From Pseudomonas sp. PDM18 (lineage in GTDB: Bacteria; Pseudomonadota; Gammaproteobacteria; Pseudomonadales; Pseudomonadaceae): a stretch of DNA of 64,000 bases. Positions 25,413-35,321 of this stretch are shown one piece after another. The stretch is from positions 78,320 to 142,319 of the forward strand of contig NZ_JACVBX010000016.1 in the NCBI RefSeq assembly GCF_014852585.1. The letters are read 5' to 3'. The position numbers and the translations under genes are program-made. The notes under the pieces were generated by a model, which saw only the letters and a list, made by a program, of their open reading frames with translations, was not told the origin of the DNA and searched no databases. The number at the start of each line of letters is the position of its first letter. Position 1 is the first letter of the stretch.

Positions 25413-26642
25413 ATGCTCAACGGCCTGTGGCTGGGCTTTTTCATCGTCGCGGCGGTCACCGCGCTTTCCCGTTGGCTGCTGGGTGGCGAGGCCACCGTGT
25501 TTGCCGCCATGGTGGAAAGCCTATTCGCCATGGCCAAGCTGTCCGTGGAAGTCATGGTGCTGCTGTTCGGCACCCTGACTCTGTGGCTGGGTTTCCTGCG
25601 CATCGCCGAGAAGGCCGGGCTGGTGGAGAAACTCGCGGTGCTGTTAGGCCCGCTGTTCCGCCGCCTGATGCCGGAAGTGCCCGCCGGCCACCCGGCCATC
25701 GGCCTGATTACCCTCAACTTCGCCGCCAACGGCCTGGGTCTGGACAATGCGGCCACGCCCATTGGCCTGAAGGCCATGAAGGCGCTGCAGGAACTCAACC
25801 CCAGCAGCACCACCGCGAGCAACGCGCAGATCCTCTTCCTGGTGCTGAACGCGTCGTCGCTGACCCTGTTGCCGGTGACCATCTTCATGTACCGCGCCCA
25901 GCAGGGCGCGGTGGACCCGACCCTGGTGTTCCTGCCAATTCTATTGGCCACCAGCGCTTCCACGCTGGTGGGCCTGCTCAGCGTGGCGGTGATGCAGCGC
26001 CTGCGCCTGTGGGACCCGGTGGTGCTGGCCTATCTGATTCCCGGTGCGCTGGCGCTGGGCGCCTTCATGGCGCTGCTGGCGGGGCTGTCCGCCACCGCGC
26101 TGGCGCAGCTGTCCTCATTGCTGGGCAATCTGACGCTGTTCGGCATCATCATGCTGTTCCTCATCGTCGGCTGGCTGAAGAAGGTGCCGGTGTACGAAAC
26201 CTTCGTCGAAGGAGCGAAAGAAGGCTTCGACGTCGCCAAGAGCCTGCTGCCCTACCTGGTCGCAATGCTTTGCGCTGTGGGCGTGCTGCGCGCCTCGGGC
26301 GCGCTGGAGATGGCGCTGGACGGCATCCGCTGGGTGGTCGAAGGCGTGGGCTGGGACACCCGCTTCGTCGATGCGCTGCCCACTGCGCTGGTCAAGCCAT
26401 TCTCCGGCAGTGCCGCGCGGGCGATGCTGCTGGAGACCATGCAATCCCACGGCGTGGATAGCTTCCCGGCCCTCGTAGCCGCAACCGTGCAGGGCAGCAC
26501 CGAGACCACCTTCTACGTACTCGCCGTGTACTTCGGCGCTGTCGGTATCCAGCGCGCCCGCCACGCCGTGGGCTGCGCGCTGCTGGCCGACCTGTCCGGC
26601 GTCCTGGCGTCCATCGGCGTCTGCTACTGGTTCTTCGCCTGA
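25413..26642 (+). CDS. SpmA-SpmB-like fusion, nucleoside recognition (Gate) domain membrane protein
   Basis: 409 aa. The N-terminal half matches spore maturation protein A (the LTLNFAANGLGLDNAATPIGLKAM region) and the C-terminal half matches SpmB (TALVKPFSGSAARAM, VQGSTETTFYVLAVYFG). About ten membrane helices. In Bacillus the two are separate genes needed for spore core dehydration; in non-sporulating proteobacteria the fused form has no established role, and the Gate domain suggests transport. ATG 25413 has GGGGGA upstream. Its 3' end overlaps the convergent protease gene by 19 bp. Confidence 0.82.
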   Translation: MLNGLWLGFFIVAAVTALSRWLLGGEATVFAAMVESLFAMAKLSVEVMVLLFGTLTLWLGFLRIAEKAGLVEKLAVLLGPLFRRLMPEVPAGHPAIGLITLNFAANGLGLDNAATPIGLKAMKALQELNPSSTTASNAQILFLVLNASSLTLLPVTIFMYRAQQGAVDPTLVFLPILLATSASTLVGLLSVAVMQRLRLWDPVVLAYLIPGALALGAFMALLAGLSATALAQLSSLLGNLTLFGIIMLFLIVGWLKKVPVYETFVEGAKEGFDVAKSLLPYLVAMLCAVGVLRASGALEMALDGIRWVVEGVGWDTRFVDALPTALVKPFSGSAARAMLLETMQSHGVDSFPALVAATVQGSTETTFYVLAVYFGAVGIQRARHAVGCALLADLSGVLASIGVCYWFFA

Positions 26643-27280
26643 AGAGCGCGAGCGTCCTTGCGCGCCGACTGGGCCTGGAACAGCAGCCACTCGCGCTGGA
26701 TCACGCTGTAGGGCACGAACACGCTCAGGCGTGACATGCCGGCGAGCTCCGGACGGTTTGCCGGTGGCCGGAAATCCGCCTGGAAACCGATGTTGATCCC
26801 CAGCAAGCGGCCATCACTGCCGATGAGTGGCCCGCCGGACATGCCCTTGGCGATCGCCGCATCGTGCACGCCATAGCGTTCACCACTGGCCGAGCCGTTG
26901 TCGACGAAGGGCACCGGCCAGACTTTGCCCATGCTGCTCATCGGGATCAGCAACGAACTGCTGCCCAGCGCCGTGACTGACTCGCCCGCGCGGAACTGGC
27001 GCCATTGCGGCAGCGCTCCGTCGGCCTTGTGCGCGATGAACAGCAGGTCGCAGCCGGTGCTGCAGCGATAGGCCTGGTGGCGCAGGTAAGGGGTATGGGC
27101 GGCGGTTACGGCGTAGTCCGCATTCCATTGCACCGCCGAGGCGACGATGAACCCCGGAATGGGCGGGCCGGAAAGGACCGTGAAGTAGCGATCGGTCAGG
27201 CGGCCATCGCTTTCTGGTGAAACCCAGCCGTTGCAGCCGGCCAAGGAAAACAGCAACAAAATTCCCCACAGATTTTTCAT
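26624..27280 (-). CDS. Trypsin-like serine protease lipoprotein
   Basis: 218 aa with lipobox FSLAGC and a chymotrypsin-fold core. A full triad can be proposed: His in VTAAHT, Asp in CDLLFIAH and Ser in the classical GMSGGPLIG. There is no PDZ domain, unlike DegP. Members sit in the envelope and may process proteins there; the substrate is unknown. It converges on and overlaps the SpmAB-like gene. The upstream side opens into the AT-rich region before citA, so both may be controlled from there. Confidence 0.7.
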   Translation of the reverse strand: MKNLWGILLLFSLAGCNGWVSPESDGRLTDRYFTVLSGPPIPGFIVASAVQWNADYAVTAAHTPYLRHQAYRCSTGCDLLFIAHKADGALPQWRQFRAGESVTALGSSSLLIPMSSMGKVWPVPFVDNGSASGERYGVHDAAIAKGMSGGPLIGSDGRLLGINIGFQADFRPPANRPELAGMSRLSVFVPYSVIQREWLLFQAQSARKDARALQAKNQ

Positions 27281-27706
27281 GCGAAAGCTCTCCCTGTTTT
27301 GAGAGAAAAGCTAACTGCTAATCAGGGAAATTTCTTATATAAAAATAAGATTCTTACTTGCGATATTTGGTTGGGAATTATCTTGAATGAAGAAAGTTTC
27401 CTACATGCAGTTCTTCAAGGTATTAGATTTAGAAATTATCAAATAACTTATTTGATAATTTAAATGTTTTTATATAAATGAGAGATTGATCGTTAAACCC
27501 TGTCTTCCGACGAGCGGTATCGAAGCTTTCGCCAAGCTTTCAATTCCAGTAAATATGGGCCTTTCAGCCATTTTTCGATTGTAGAGCCGACGCTTTTACA
27601 CATAGGGTTACAAATAAATCATCCATCCAGTGCTGCCTGCCGCGGATGGGGATCAGCGATTTCCCTTTAGGGAAGTCCCCGTGTAACAGCCCTGAGTGAT
27701 GTTCTT
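27281..27706. other. AT-rich divergent regulatory region upstream of citA
   Basis: 426 bp, strongly AT-rich between about 27300 and 27480, unlike the rest of the window. It contains a perfect palindrome at 27433-27461, a direct repeat AAGCTTTC near 27523-27541, and nested inverted repeats just before the citA start (TTCCC/GGGAA around 27661-27674). It should hold promoters for both the protease lipoprotein and citA. Confidence 0.6.
27433..27461. promoter_or_regulatory. Perfect 29-bp AT-rich palindrome (candidate operator)
   Basis: Arms AAATTATCAAATAA and TTATTTGATAATTT are perfectly complementary around one C. No T-tract follows that would make it a normal terminator. A dimeric regulator binding site is the simplest reading. 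Confidence 0.6.
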
Positions 27707-28996
27707 ATGGCCTCGAACAAATCCAAAGCCAAAGCCGTCTTCCGTGTGGTGAGTGGCAACTTCCTCGAGATGTATGACTTCATGGTGTATGGCTTCTATG
27801 CCACTGCCATTGCCAAGACCTTCTTTCCCGGCGATGACCCCTTCGCCTCCCTGATGCTGTCGCTGGCGACCTTCGGCGCCGGCTTCCTGATGCGCCCGCT
27901 CGGCGCCATCTTCCTCGGCGCCTATATCGACCGCCACGGCCGCCGCCAGGGGTTGATCATCACCCTCGGCCTGATGGCCATGGGCACCCTGCTGATCGCC
28001 TTCGTCCCAGGCTACGCCACGCTCGGTGTGGCGGCGCCACTGCTGGTGCTGTTCGGCCGGCTACTGCAGGGTTTCTCCGCTGGCGTGGAGCTGGGCGGCG
28101 TGTCGGTGTACTTGGCGGAAATCGCCACTCCCGGCAAGCGCGGCTTCTTCGTCAGCTGGCAGTCGGCGAGCCAACAGGTCGCGGTGGTCTTTGCCGGCCT
28201 GCTGGGCGTGATCCTCAACCACTGGCTGAGCCCGCAGGACATGGGCGAGTGGGGCTGGCGCGTGCCCTTCTTCGTCGGCTGCCTGATCGTCCCGGCGCTG
28301 TTCATCATCCGCCGGTCGCTGGAAGAAACCCCCGAGTTCCAGCAGCGCAAGCATCGTCCGACCCTGAGCCAGGTGCTGCGCTCCATCGGCCAGAACTTCG
28401 GCCTGGTGCTGGCCGGTACCGCCATGGTGGTGATGACCACCGTGTCCTTCTACCTGATCACCGCCTATACCCCGACCTTCGGCAAGAACGAGCTGCACTT
28501 GTCGGACTTCGACAGCCTGCTGGTGACCATGTGCGTGGGCCTGTCCAACTTCATCTGGTTGCCGCTGATGGGCGCGGTGTCCGACCGTATCGGGCGCAAG
28601 CCGCTGTTGCTGGCAGCCACCGTGCTGGCGCTGGTCACCGCGTACCCGATGCTGTCTTGGCTGGTGGCCGAGCCGAGCTTCGCGCGCCTGCTTGAAGTGG
28701 AGCTGTGGCTGTCCTTCCTCTATGGCAGCTACAACGGCGCCATGGTCGTCGCGCTCACCGAGGTCATGCCGGCGGACGTGCGCACCACCGGCTTCTCCCT
28801 GGCGTACAGCCTGGCGACCGCGACATTCGGCGGCTTCACCCCGGCAGTCTGCACCTGGCTTATCCACACCCTGGACAATAAAGCCGCGCCCGGCATCTGG
28901 CTCAGTGGTGCAGCGGCCCTCGGCCTGCTCGCCACTCTGGTGCTCTTCCGCAAGGGCGCCCGCGTACGCCCCGGGGCCCTGGCTGCCAGCACCTGA
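27707..28996 (+). CDS. citA: MFS citrate:proton symporter CitA
   Basis: Metabolite:H+ symporter subfamily of MFS (CitA/TcuC-like). 429 aa with 12 membrane helices. The N-terminus [15 protein letters not shown] is characteristic. The loop 2-3 motif DRHGRRQG and the loop 8-9 motif SDRIGRKP are both present. In PAO1 the orthologue is annotated as citrate transporter (PA5476) and is followed by the same GNAT and M16 genes. Tricarballylate or another tricarboxylate is possible. An exact DnaA box lies at 28860-28868 (Leu-Ile-His). Confidence 0.87.
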   Translation: MASNKSKAKAVFRVVSGNFLEMYDFMVYGFYATAIAKTFFPGDDPFASLMLSLATFGAGFLMRPLGAIFLGAYIDRHGRRQGLIITLGLMAMGTLLIAFVPGYATLGVAAPLLVLFGRLLQGFSAGVELGGVSVYLAEIATPGKRGFFVSWQSASQQVAVVFAGLLGVILNHWLSPQDMGEWGWRVPFFVGCLIVPALFIIRRSLEETPEFQQRKHRPTLSQVLRSIGQNFGLVLAGTAMVVMTTVSFYLITAYTPTFGKNELHLSDFDSLLVTMCVGLSNFIWLPLMGAVSDRIGRKPLLLAATVLALVTAYPMLSWLVAEPSFARLLEVELWLSFLYGSYNGAMVVALTEVMPADVRTTGFSLAYSLATATFGGFTPAVCTWLIHTLDNKAAPGIWLSGAAALGLLATLVLFRKGARVRPGALAAST

Positions 28997-29120
28997 GGCC
29001 AGCTGCGACGTTCTGCCCCAGTACGGTTCCGGGCGGCATTGACCCAAGTCAGGCTCGCCCGGCACCGGCGGTAGAAGGATAGGGTCATCCCAATCCCTCT
29101 TCGCCAGCGGAGAACGCGTC

Positions 29121-29672
29121 ATGATGACCCACACCACCGCCGAGCTCGCAGCCCTCGGGGCTGTTGGCGCCGATCACTGGATAGAAACTCTCGACGACGG
29201 CAGCCATGTGCTGATCCGCCCGTTGCGCGCGGAAGATCGTGAGCGCGAGCGCCTGTTCCTCGAACGCCTGTCCCCCATGACCCGCAAATTCCGCTTCCAT
29301 GGCGAAGTGAAGATCGACGACAAGCTGCTCGATCGCCTCATGGACGTCGACTACCAGACCACCATGGCCTTCATCGCCCTGACCCATGTAGATGGTGAAC
29401 TGCGCGAAGTCGGCATCAGCCGTTACGCGGCTGTGGATAACCAGCAGTGCGAATGCGCGGTGACCGTCGCCGACGAGTTCAAGCAACTGGGCCTGGGTCT
29501 TGCGCTCATGCGCCATCTGATCGACGTGGCCAAGCGCAATGGTTTCCACCAGATGTACTCGATCGACTCATCCATGGACCGCGACATGCGTGACATGGCG
29601 CGCGAGCTGGGCTTCCGCGCCCAGGTCGACCCGGATGATTCCTGCCAGGTCATTCGCCGCCTCGCACTCTGA
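29121..29672 (+). CDS. GNAT family N-acetyltransferase
   Basis: 183 aa. The Acetyltransf_1 fold is recognisable from LIRPLRAEDRERERLFLERLSP at the start, then VTVADEFKQLGLGLALMRHLID, which contains the acetyl-CoA-binding QLGLG loop. The acceptor is unknown; this subgroup resembles the C-terminal acetyltransferase part of protein lysine acetyltransferases. GGAG lies 8 nt before the ATG. A DnaA box at 29432-29440 encodes AVDN. Confidence 0.85.
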   Translation: MMTHTTAELAALGAVGADHWIETLDDGSHVLIRPLRAEDRERERLFLERLSPMTRKFRFHGEVKIDDKLLDRLMDVDYQTTMAFIALTHVDGELREVGISRYAAVDNQQCECAVTVADEFKQLGLGLALMRHLIDVAKRNGFHQMYSIDSSMDRDMRDMARELGFRAQVDPDDSCQVIRRLAL

Positions 29673-29686
29673 AGCCTGAAGGCGTT

Positions 29687-29710
29687 CCGACGGGGTTTCA
29701 GCCCCGTCGG
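29687..29710. terminator. Hairpin shared by convergent GNAT and M16 genes
   Basis: CCGACGGGG-TTTCAG-CCCCGTCGG, a 9-bp perfect stem, overlaps the stop codon of the M16 gene. No T-tract. Confidence 0.5.
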
Positions 29711-31071
29711 CGCCACAGCGCCAGCCCCAGCAGTAGCGTCAGCAACAATGCGCCCAGCGCCGCCAATGGATAGACCATGTCGTCATCCAGCAGCGGCTTC
29801 TCAATGCGCAGATAACCCTCGTCCTTGAACAACTGCTTCGCCACGTCGCTGGCGTGGGCCAGGCTGACCTTTGCCAGGCGCTTGTCCTCGTCGGGGAACT
29901 TGCCGTCGTCGAAGTCCGCCAGCGCGCCCCAGTAGTAATCCGCCAGAGTCGAATTGCCCGGTGTGCTCCAGGCCAGTTGTGCACGCGCCACGCGTTGGAT
30001 GCGGGCGAAGCGCTGCGGATCGAGGCCCTCGTGGCGGATTTTCTCCACCAGATCCCTCAAGGCCGTTTGCGCCTCCTTCTGTTCATCGCGCTCGACATTC
30101 GCGTTGAGGCTCATGAAGCCTTGATTGGACCACGCGGTACGTTCGCTCCAGGGGCCGTAGGACAACTCGCGGCGTACGCGCAGCTCGGTGTAGAGCGCAT
30201 CGTTCAGGTAGGCCTGCAGCAGGTCCAGCGTGGCGCCATCGGCATCCTCTGGTTCGGGGAATATCCAGTGCAGGACCGCGCTTTCGCCGAACAACCCGGT
30301 GGTCAGGCTGCGCTGGCGCTCGGCGCCGCTCTTCATCTGCGGCAGATCGCGGCGTTCGGGCGTGTCGTGATCCACCAGGGCGCCGTAGGTGCGGCCTAGG
30401 TAAACCGGCAGGCGCGGGTCGAGATCTCCGACGATGATCAGGGTCATGTTGCTGGGGACGTACCAGTCCTTGCGCAGCTGCTCCAGCTGGGCCTGGGTGA
30501 GGTTATCCACAGGCGCGCGCTCGTCGCAGGACAGCCCCAGTTCCACGGCCAATTGTTCCTGGCCGGCGCGGCTGACGTTCTGGTGATCCAGCCAGCGCTG
30601 CAGGTGCGAATAATGGCCGCCATCCTCGCGCACCAGCACCTGCTTGGCGGAATCGATCTTGCGCTGGTCGAGCTGGGTGCGGGTGATGATTTCCAGCAGC
30701 AGGTCCAGCACCTGGCGCTGAGTGGCGGCGGGGGATTCGACGACGAATGCGGTGTCGCCCTCGCTGGTGTAGGCGTTCCACTGTCCGCCCAGCGCTTGCA
30801 TGCGCGCTTCCAGATCAGCCTCGTCGCCGCCGTCCAGGCCGCTGAAGAACAGGTGCTCCATCAGGTGCGGAAGCTGTCGGTCGCGGCAGCTGAAATCACT
30901 GAAGCCGACGCCGACGATCAGGCGGATCGAAACGTGGCCTTTCTCGCGGGTGGGTTTGAACAGCACGCCCATGCCGTTCACCAACTGGTAGGCCTCGACC
31001 GTCTGTCGCTGGTCCGCATGGGACCAGACGCTGAGCAGCAGGGACAGCAGGGGGACGAACAACCAACGCAT
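29698..31071 (-). CDS. M16 family zinc metalloprotease
   Basis: 457 aa insulinase/pitrilysin-type peptidase. Signal peptide at residues 1-19; inverted zinc motif HLMEH (69-73) inside LPHLMEHLFFSGLDG. The inactive C-terminal M16 half includes RRELSYGPWSERTAW. A C-terminal membrane helix (ALGALLLTLLLGLALW) ending RRRG suggests inner-membrane anchoring with the domain in the periplasm. ATG 31071 is chosen because the longer frame would start with TTG and add residues ahead of the signal peptide. A DnaA box at 30503-30511 encodes VDN on this strand. Confidence 0.87.
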   Translation of the reverse strand: MRWLFVPLLSLLLSVWSHADQRQTVEAYQLVNGMGVLFKPTREKGHVSIRLIVGVGFSDFSCRDRQLPHLMEHLFFSGLDGGDEADLEARMQALGGQWNAYTSEGDTAFVVESPAATQRQVLDLLLEIITRTQLDQRKIDSAKQVLVREDGGHYSHLQRWLDHQNVSRAGQEQLAVELGLSCDERAPVDNLTQAQLEQLRKDWYVPSNMTLIIVGDLDPRLPVYLGRTYGALVDHDTPERRDLPQMKSGAERQRSLTTGLFGESAVLHWIFPEPEDADGATLDLLQAYLNDALYTELRVRRELSYGPWSERTAWSNQGFMSLNANVERDEQKEAQTALRDLVEKIRHEGLDPQRFARIQRVARAQLAWSTPGNSTLADYYWGALADFDDGKFPDEDKRLAKVSLAHASDVAKQLFKDEGYLRIEKPLLDDDMVYPLAALGALLLTLLLGLALWRRRG

Positions 31072-31278
31072 GAGCCGTGTGCCTTGACGCAAAGCCGTGA
31101 GGATAGCGGATTGACCGGCGCGAACCCACCGCGTTCAACCTTTGTCGGGTGGCACCTTCGGTCACGCACCCTGGCTTGCAAGGTCACTGTCGCTGTCGAA
31201 CCACGACACTACGCTCAGATCATCTAACCTCAGTGATGGACCCGTTGTTCGTTCCGCGTGGAGCGATCTGGAGGCTAC

Positions 31279-32235
31279 ATGCGTGTCCTGGTTACCGGCG
31301 CCGCGGGAATTCTCGGGCAGAGCCTGCTCAACGAGCTTGCCGTCCAGCATCTGGACTGGACGCTCATTGCCGCCGACATGCAGCGCATCAAGTCCCAAGG
31401 ACTGCGGCCGAACATCGAGCCGGTAACGCTGGACCTGAGCGTGGCCGCCAATACGCGGGCCTGCGTGGAGCACTGGAAGCCCGATGCGATCGTCCATTTG
31501 GCCGCCGTCGTGAATCCGCCGCGGGAGATGACGCCGCAAAAGCGCCATGCCATCGAGGTTGGCGGCACCCGTGCGCTGATCGAAGCAGCGCGGGATACCG
31601 GCGTACAACAGTTGATAGTCACCAGTTCCGGCGCCGCCTATGGATTCCACCGCGACAACGCCGAATGGATCGACGAATCGCATCCGCTGCGCGGCCATCC
31701 CCACCTGCTCCACGCCCGCTGCAAGCAGGAAATCGAGCAACTGCTGGCCAACGCGCGGGAGCGTTATCCACAGCTCAAGCAGCTGATTCTTCGCCCTGGC
31801 ACCATACTCGGCCGGCGTGTGCATAACCCGCTGGCCGAGTTGTTTGCGCGACCCACACTGGTGGGGGTCCTGGGACATCGCAGCCGCTTCGTGTTCATCT
31901 GGGACCAAGACGTGGTGAACGTGATCCGCCAGGGTCTGGAACGCGGCAGCGAGGGCATCTACAACCTCGCCGGCGACGGCGCTTTGTCCATGCGCGAGAT
32001 AGCCGGCCTGCTCAACAAACCCTACCGGCCCATGCCGGCAAGCCTGATGCGCGTGGGGTTGGGGCTCCTCAAGCCGCTGGGGCTGTCGCGCTTCGGGCCC
32101 GAACAAGTGGACTACCTGCGCTACCGGCCGGTGCTGGATAACCGCCGGCTGAAGGAAGAATTCGGTTACGAACCGCGCTACTCGAGCCGCGAGGCGTTCT
32201 TGGCCTATCTTGCCGCGCGTGGCCCGAACGGCTGA
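31279..32235 (+). CDS. NAD-dependent epimerase/dehydratase-like extended SDR, catalytic Tyr replaced
   Basis: 318 aa. Rossmann motif TGAAGILG at residues 6-13, the LAAVVNPP segment and VTSSGAAYG match extended SDRs. The usual YxxxK appears as H145-ARC-K149, so the general base tyrosine is missing while the lysine remains. Activity may be altered or the protein may act as a binding partner. ATG 31279 follows GGAGG. Transcribed alone. A DnaA box lies at 31764-31772. Confidence 0.8.
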   Translation: MRVLVTGAAGILGQSLLNELAVQHLDWTLIAADMQRIKSQGLRPNIEPVTLDLSVAANTRACVEHWKPDAIVHLAAVVNPPREMTPQKRHAIEVGGTRALIEAARDTGVQQLIVTSSGAAYGFHRDNAEWIDESHPLRGHPHLLHARCKQEIEQLLANARERYPQLKQLILRPGTILGRRVHNPLAELFARPTLVGVLGHRSRFVFIWDQDVVNVIRQGLERGSEGIYNLAGDGALSMREIAGLLNKPYRPMPASLMRVGLGLLKPLGLSRFGPEQVDYLRYRPVLDNRRLKEEFGYEPRYSSREAFLAYLAARGPNG

Positions 32236-32317
32236 TACCGGCCTTGTGGAAAACCTGTAGACAAATCTGTTGAAAAGCCTGTGATCCACCCTCTGGAGTC
32301 AGCCCCCGGAAGGGCTA

Positions 32318-33352
32318 TCAGTTCGCCGACTGGCGCCGCCGCTGGCGGTACTCGCCCGGCGTCAGCCCCGTCCAGTGGCGAAAAGCACGGAAGAACACGC
32401 TGGGCTCGGAATACCCGAGCAGGGCGGCGATGTCCGTGGCCGGCAGGTTGCCTTCCCCCAGGTAGCGCTCCGCCAGTTGCCGCCGGGTATCGGCCAGCAG
32501 CTGCTGATAGCTGCTGCCTTCCTCCGCCAGCCGGCGCTGCAGCGTGCGTTCGCTCAGGCCCAGTTCGCTGGCCACGGCGGCACGGCCGGGTTCGCCGCGG
32601 GTTAGCTGCTCGCCGAGCAGGGCGACCACCCGGCCGCTGACGCTGGCGCTGGGCAGGCGAGCGAGGAGGCCTTCGGCGTGCTGGCGCAGCAGGTCGCGCA
32701 GCGACGGGTTGGCTTGCGGTAGCGGAGCGTCGATGAGCGCTCGGGGTAGGCCTAGGGCGTAGTCCGTTGCGTCGAATTGCAGAGGGCAGTCGAAGGCCTT
32801 TTCGTACTCTGCGAGGCTTTCCGGCTGGTGGTGCATGAAACGACAGCCGGCCAGTTGCAGGCCGCTGAGCAGGGCGCGCAGCTGCCGCGACCAGAACCCC
32901 AGCAGCGCCAGCGCGCGAGCGCGGGTGGCCGGGGGTTCCGGGTTCAGCGGGCGGTAACTGACCCAGATGATCTCGGCCTGGGCCTCGATGGTTACCTGGC
33001 CGCCTTCGCCCACCAGGCGCTGGTAGCGCATGGCCGATTCGAGGGCGTCACCCATCGTGGTGCTCGACTGCAGGAGGTAGCCCAGTGCACTGAAGGATGC
33101 CGGCGATAGCGCACGGCCCATGGCTAGGCCGGGTTCGTCATGCTTCAGGTCGGTCTGGATCACCTGCCACATGCGCTCTTGCAGCGCGAAGTCGATGCGC
33201 GCGTCCGGATCGCTCAGCTGGGATTCCTGAATGCCGCTGGCGGCGAGCAGGGCGTCGCGGTTCAGGCCGAGACGCACAGCCGCCAGCAGGATGGCCTGGG
33301 TCAGACTGGCGCTGACCGAGGGCGGGTGTTGGGATTGAGTGCATGCTTCCAT
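32318..33352 (-). CDS. AraC-family transcriptional regulator (OruR/ArgR-like N-terminus)
   Basis: 344 aa. The N-terminal ~200 residues are the arabinose-binding-like domain PF12625 of the OruR/CfaD-type Pseudomonas regulators (LDPDARIDFALQERMW-like region, ALGYLLQSSTTMGDAL). The C-terminal double HTH includes LGLSERTLQRRLAEEG and IAALLGYSEPSVFFRAFRHWTG. The ATG at 33352 begins the conserved part; the upstream in-frame ATGs have no RBS. Neighbours do not reveal the inducer or target. Confidence 0.85.
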   Translation of the reverse strand: MEACTQSQHPPSVSASLTQAILLAAVRLGLNRDALLAASGIQESQLSDPDARIDFALQERMWQVIQTDLKHDEPGLAMGRALSPASFSALGYLLQSSTTMGDALESAMRYQRLVGEGGQVTIEAQAEIIWVSYRPLNPEPPATRARALALLGFWSRQLRALLSGLQLAGCRFMHHQPESLAEYEKAFDCPLQFDATDYALGLPRALIDAPLPQANPSLRDLLRQHAEGLLARLPSASVSGRVVALLGEQLTRGEPGRAAVASELGLSERTLQRRLAEEGSSYQQLLADTRRQLAERYLGEGNLPATDIAALLGYSEPSVFFRAFRHWTGLTPGEYRQRRRQSAN

Positions 33353-33450
33353 GGCGGCGGATTCTGCCCGAACCCTGGGCGTCGTGATATCAGGACTTTG
33401 CAGGGGCTCGCGAAGGTTCCGACGGAACATTCGCACAAGCCCCCCGGCCA

Positions 33451-35175
33451 TCAACCCGTCGCGCTGGAGCCGGGCGAAGCCGGCCGCTGGTGATCCTGTA
33501 CCGCCTCGACTTCGCGTTCGACGAAGTCGTCGTCTTCCACAGGTTCGCCGATTGCCGAACTGCTGGCATCGGGGTTGTCCAGAACAGCATAGGCGATGGC
33601 GCAGAACAGCGAGTTCAAGCGCTTCATGTCGCTGATCAGGTCGAGGTGCAGCGAGCTGGTCTCGATGCTCTGTACCACCTGCTGGCGCAGGCGGTCGACA
33701 TGAGAGTGGGCGAAGCGCCGTTCCTGCAGGCGGAAGCGCTGCTTGGCGCGGCGCAGGCGCTTGGCGCCTTCCTGGTCGCCATTGAGGAACACCGAGAGAG
33801 ACAGACGCAGGTTGGCCACCAGTTGGCCGTGCAGCACGGTGATCTCCTCCAGGCCGTTGTCGGAGAAGGAGCGGCTGCGCGAAGTCTTCTTGTCCTGCAC
33901 GGCACCAAGCATGTGCTCGATGATGTCGCCGGCCTGCTCAAGGTTGATCGCCAGCTCGATGATCTCCGCCCAGCGGCGGCTGTCGGCTTCGCTCAGGTCC
34001 TCGCGGGGCATGCGCGCCAGGTAGAGCTTGATCGCGGTGTAGAGCGCGTCGACATCATCGTCCTGCTTGCGGATCTCTTTGCCCAGCAGCGGGTCGCCGC
34101 TGTGGATAACCTGCATCAGATTGTTCAGCATGTGCTCGACGATATCGCCCATGCGCAGGGTTTCGCGCACCGCGTTGACCAGCGCCAGGCTCGGCGTATC
34201 CAGCGCCGCGGGGTCGAGGTGGCGGGGGCGCACGGTGTCTTCCGGGGAATGGCGGTCGGGCATGATGCGCGTGCAGAACGCCGCCATCTGCCCGGTCAGC
34301 GGCAGACAGGCGAGGCAGCGGGTGGCGTTGTAGAGCACATGGAACGCGATCACCAACTCAGCGGTGCTGAACTGCCAGTGGTCGATCCACCCGGCCAGAG
34401 GGCCCACCAGCGGCAGCACCAGGGCGCAGCCGGCAACCTTGAACAGCAGGCTGCCCAGCGCTACACGGCGACCGGCCGCGTTCTGCGAGGAGGCGCTGAT
34501 CATCGCCAGGATGCCGCTGCCCAGGTTGGCGCCGACCACCAGGCACAGCGCCACCTTCAGGGAGATCACCTTGGAGGCCGCCAGGGTCGCGGTGAGCAGC
34601 ACGGCGGCCAGGCTGGAGTAGGAAATCATCGCGAACAGCGCGCCCGTCAAGGCGTCCAGCATCACGTCGCCGGTGAGGCTGGAGAACAGCACCTTCACGC
34701 CCTTGGCCTGGGTCATGGGCTCGGCGGCGGCAACGATCAGCTGCAAGGCGAGGATGATCAGCCCCAGGCCGATGAACACCCGGCCGATCTGGCCGAGGCG
34801 CGTCTGCTTGCGGCCGAGGAAGAAGATCACCCCGAAGAAGATCAGCAGCGGCGACAGCCAGGACAGGTCCAGGGTCAGCACCCGCGCCATCAGCGCCGTG
34901 CCGACGTCGGCGCCGAGCATGATCGCCAGCGCTGGCGCCAGGGCCATCAGCCCGGTGGCGACGAAGGAGGTGGCCAGCAGCGCCGTGGCGTTGCTGCTCT
35001 GCACCAGGGCGGTGACGCCGATGCCGGCGGCGAAGGCCAGCGGGCGCTTTTCCACGCTGCGGCTGAGGATTTTTCGCAGGTTACTGCCGTAGACCCTGAG
35101 GATGCCGGTGCGGACGATATGTGTGCCCCACACCAACAGGGCAACGGCAGAGAGCAGATCGAGCAATTTGAGCAT
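33451..35175 (-). CDS. Na+/phosphate cotransporter (NptA/YjbB family) with PhoU-like domain
   Basis: 574 aa. Two inverted Na_Pi_cotrans repeats carry the QSS motif: [20 protein letters not shown] in repeat 1 and a degenerate [10 protein letters not shown] in repeat 2. Eight to nine membrane helices are followed by a C-terminal PhoU-like helical domain (residues ~330-540). YjbB-type proteins move phosphate with sodium, and in E. coli the homologue can export phosphate. ATG 35175 ([11 protein letters not shown]) is the start of the first helix. A Pho-box-like sequence lies 130 bp upstream. A DnaA box is embedded at 34101-34109. Confidence 0.88.
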   Translation of the reverse strand: MLKLLDLLSAVALLVWGTHIVRTGILRVYGSNLRKILSRSVEKRPLAFAAGIGVTALVQSSNATALLATSFVATGLMALAPALAIMLGADVGTALMARVLTLDLSWLSPLLIFFGVIFFLGRKQTRLGQIGRVFIGLGLIILALQLIVAAAEPMTQAKGVKVLFSSLTGDVMLDALTGALFAMISYSSLAAVLLTATLAASKVISLKVALCLVVGANLGSGILAMISASSQNAAGRRVALGSLLFKVAGCALVLPLVGPLAGWIDHWQFSTAELVIAFHVLYNATRCLACLPLTGQMAAFCTRIMPDRHSPEDTVRPRHLDPAALDTPSLALVNAVRETLRMGDIVEHMLNNLMQVIHSGDPLLGKEIRKQDDDVDALYTAIKLYLARMPREDLSEADSRRWAEIIELAINLEQAGDIIEHMLGAVQDKKTSRSRSFSDNGLEEITVLHGQLVANLRLSLSVFLNGDQEGAKRLRRAKQRFRLQERRFAHSHVDRLRQQVVQSIETSSLHLDLISDMKRLNSLFCAIAYAVLDNPDASSSAIGEPVEDDDFVEREVEAVQDHQRPASPGSSATG

Positions 35176-35303
35176 GTCGGGCCCCCTCGCACTCAAGCGG
35201 GCCCGTGGGCGGTGCGTCCGTCAACGGACCCTGTAACGACCTCGCCCGCGGCTCCGTACAGACAGCGCGGAGGGCCGAGAAGGACACGGCAGCATTCAGG
35301 CGA

Positions 35304-35321
35304 TTGTCACAAGACTGTCAT
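35304..35321 (+). promoter_or_regulatory. PhoB-binding Pho box
   Basis: TTGTCAC-AAGA-CTGTCAT is two heptamers with a 4-bp spacer, matching the CTGTCAT-N4-CTGTCAT consensus at 12 of 14 positions. It lies in the 339-bp divergent region between the Na/Pi cotransporter and the sugar-dehydrogenase-like lipoprotein. The repeat orientation points to the + strand gene; either or both may be controlled. The rest of the region holds a small ACCCTC/GAGGGT hairpin (35327-35348) and nothing else recognised. Confidence 0.65.
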
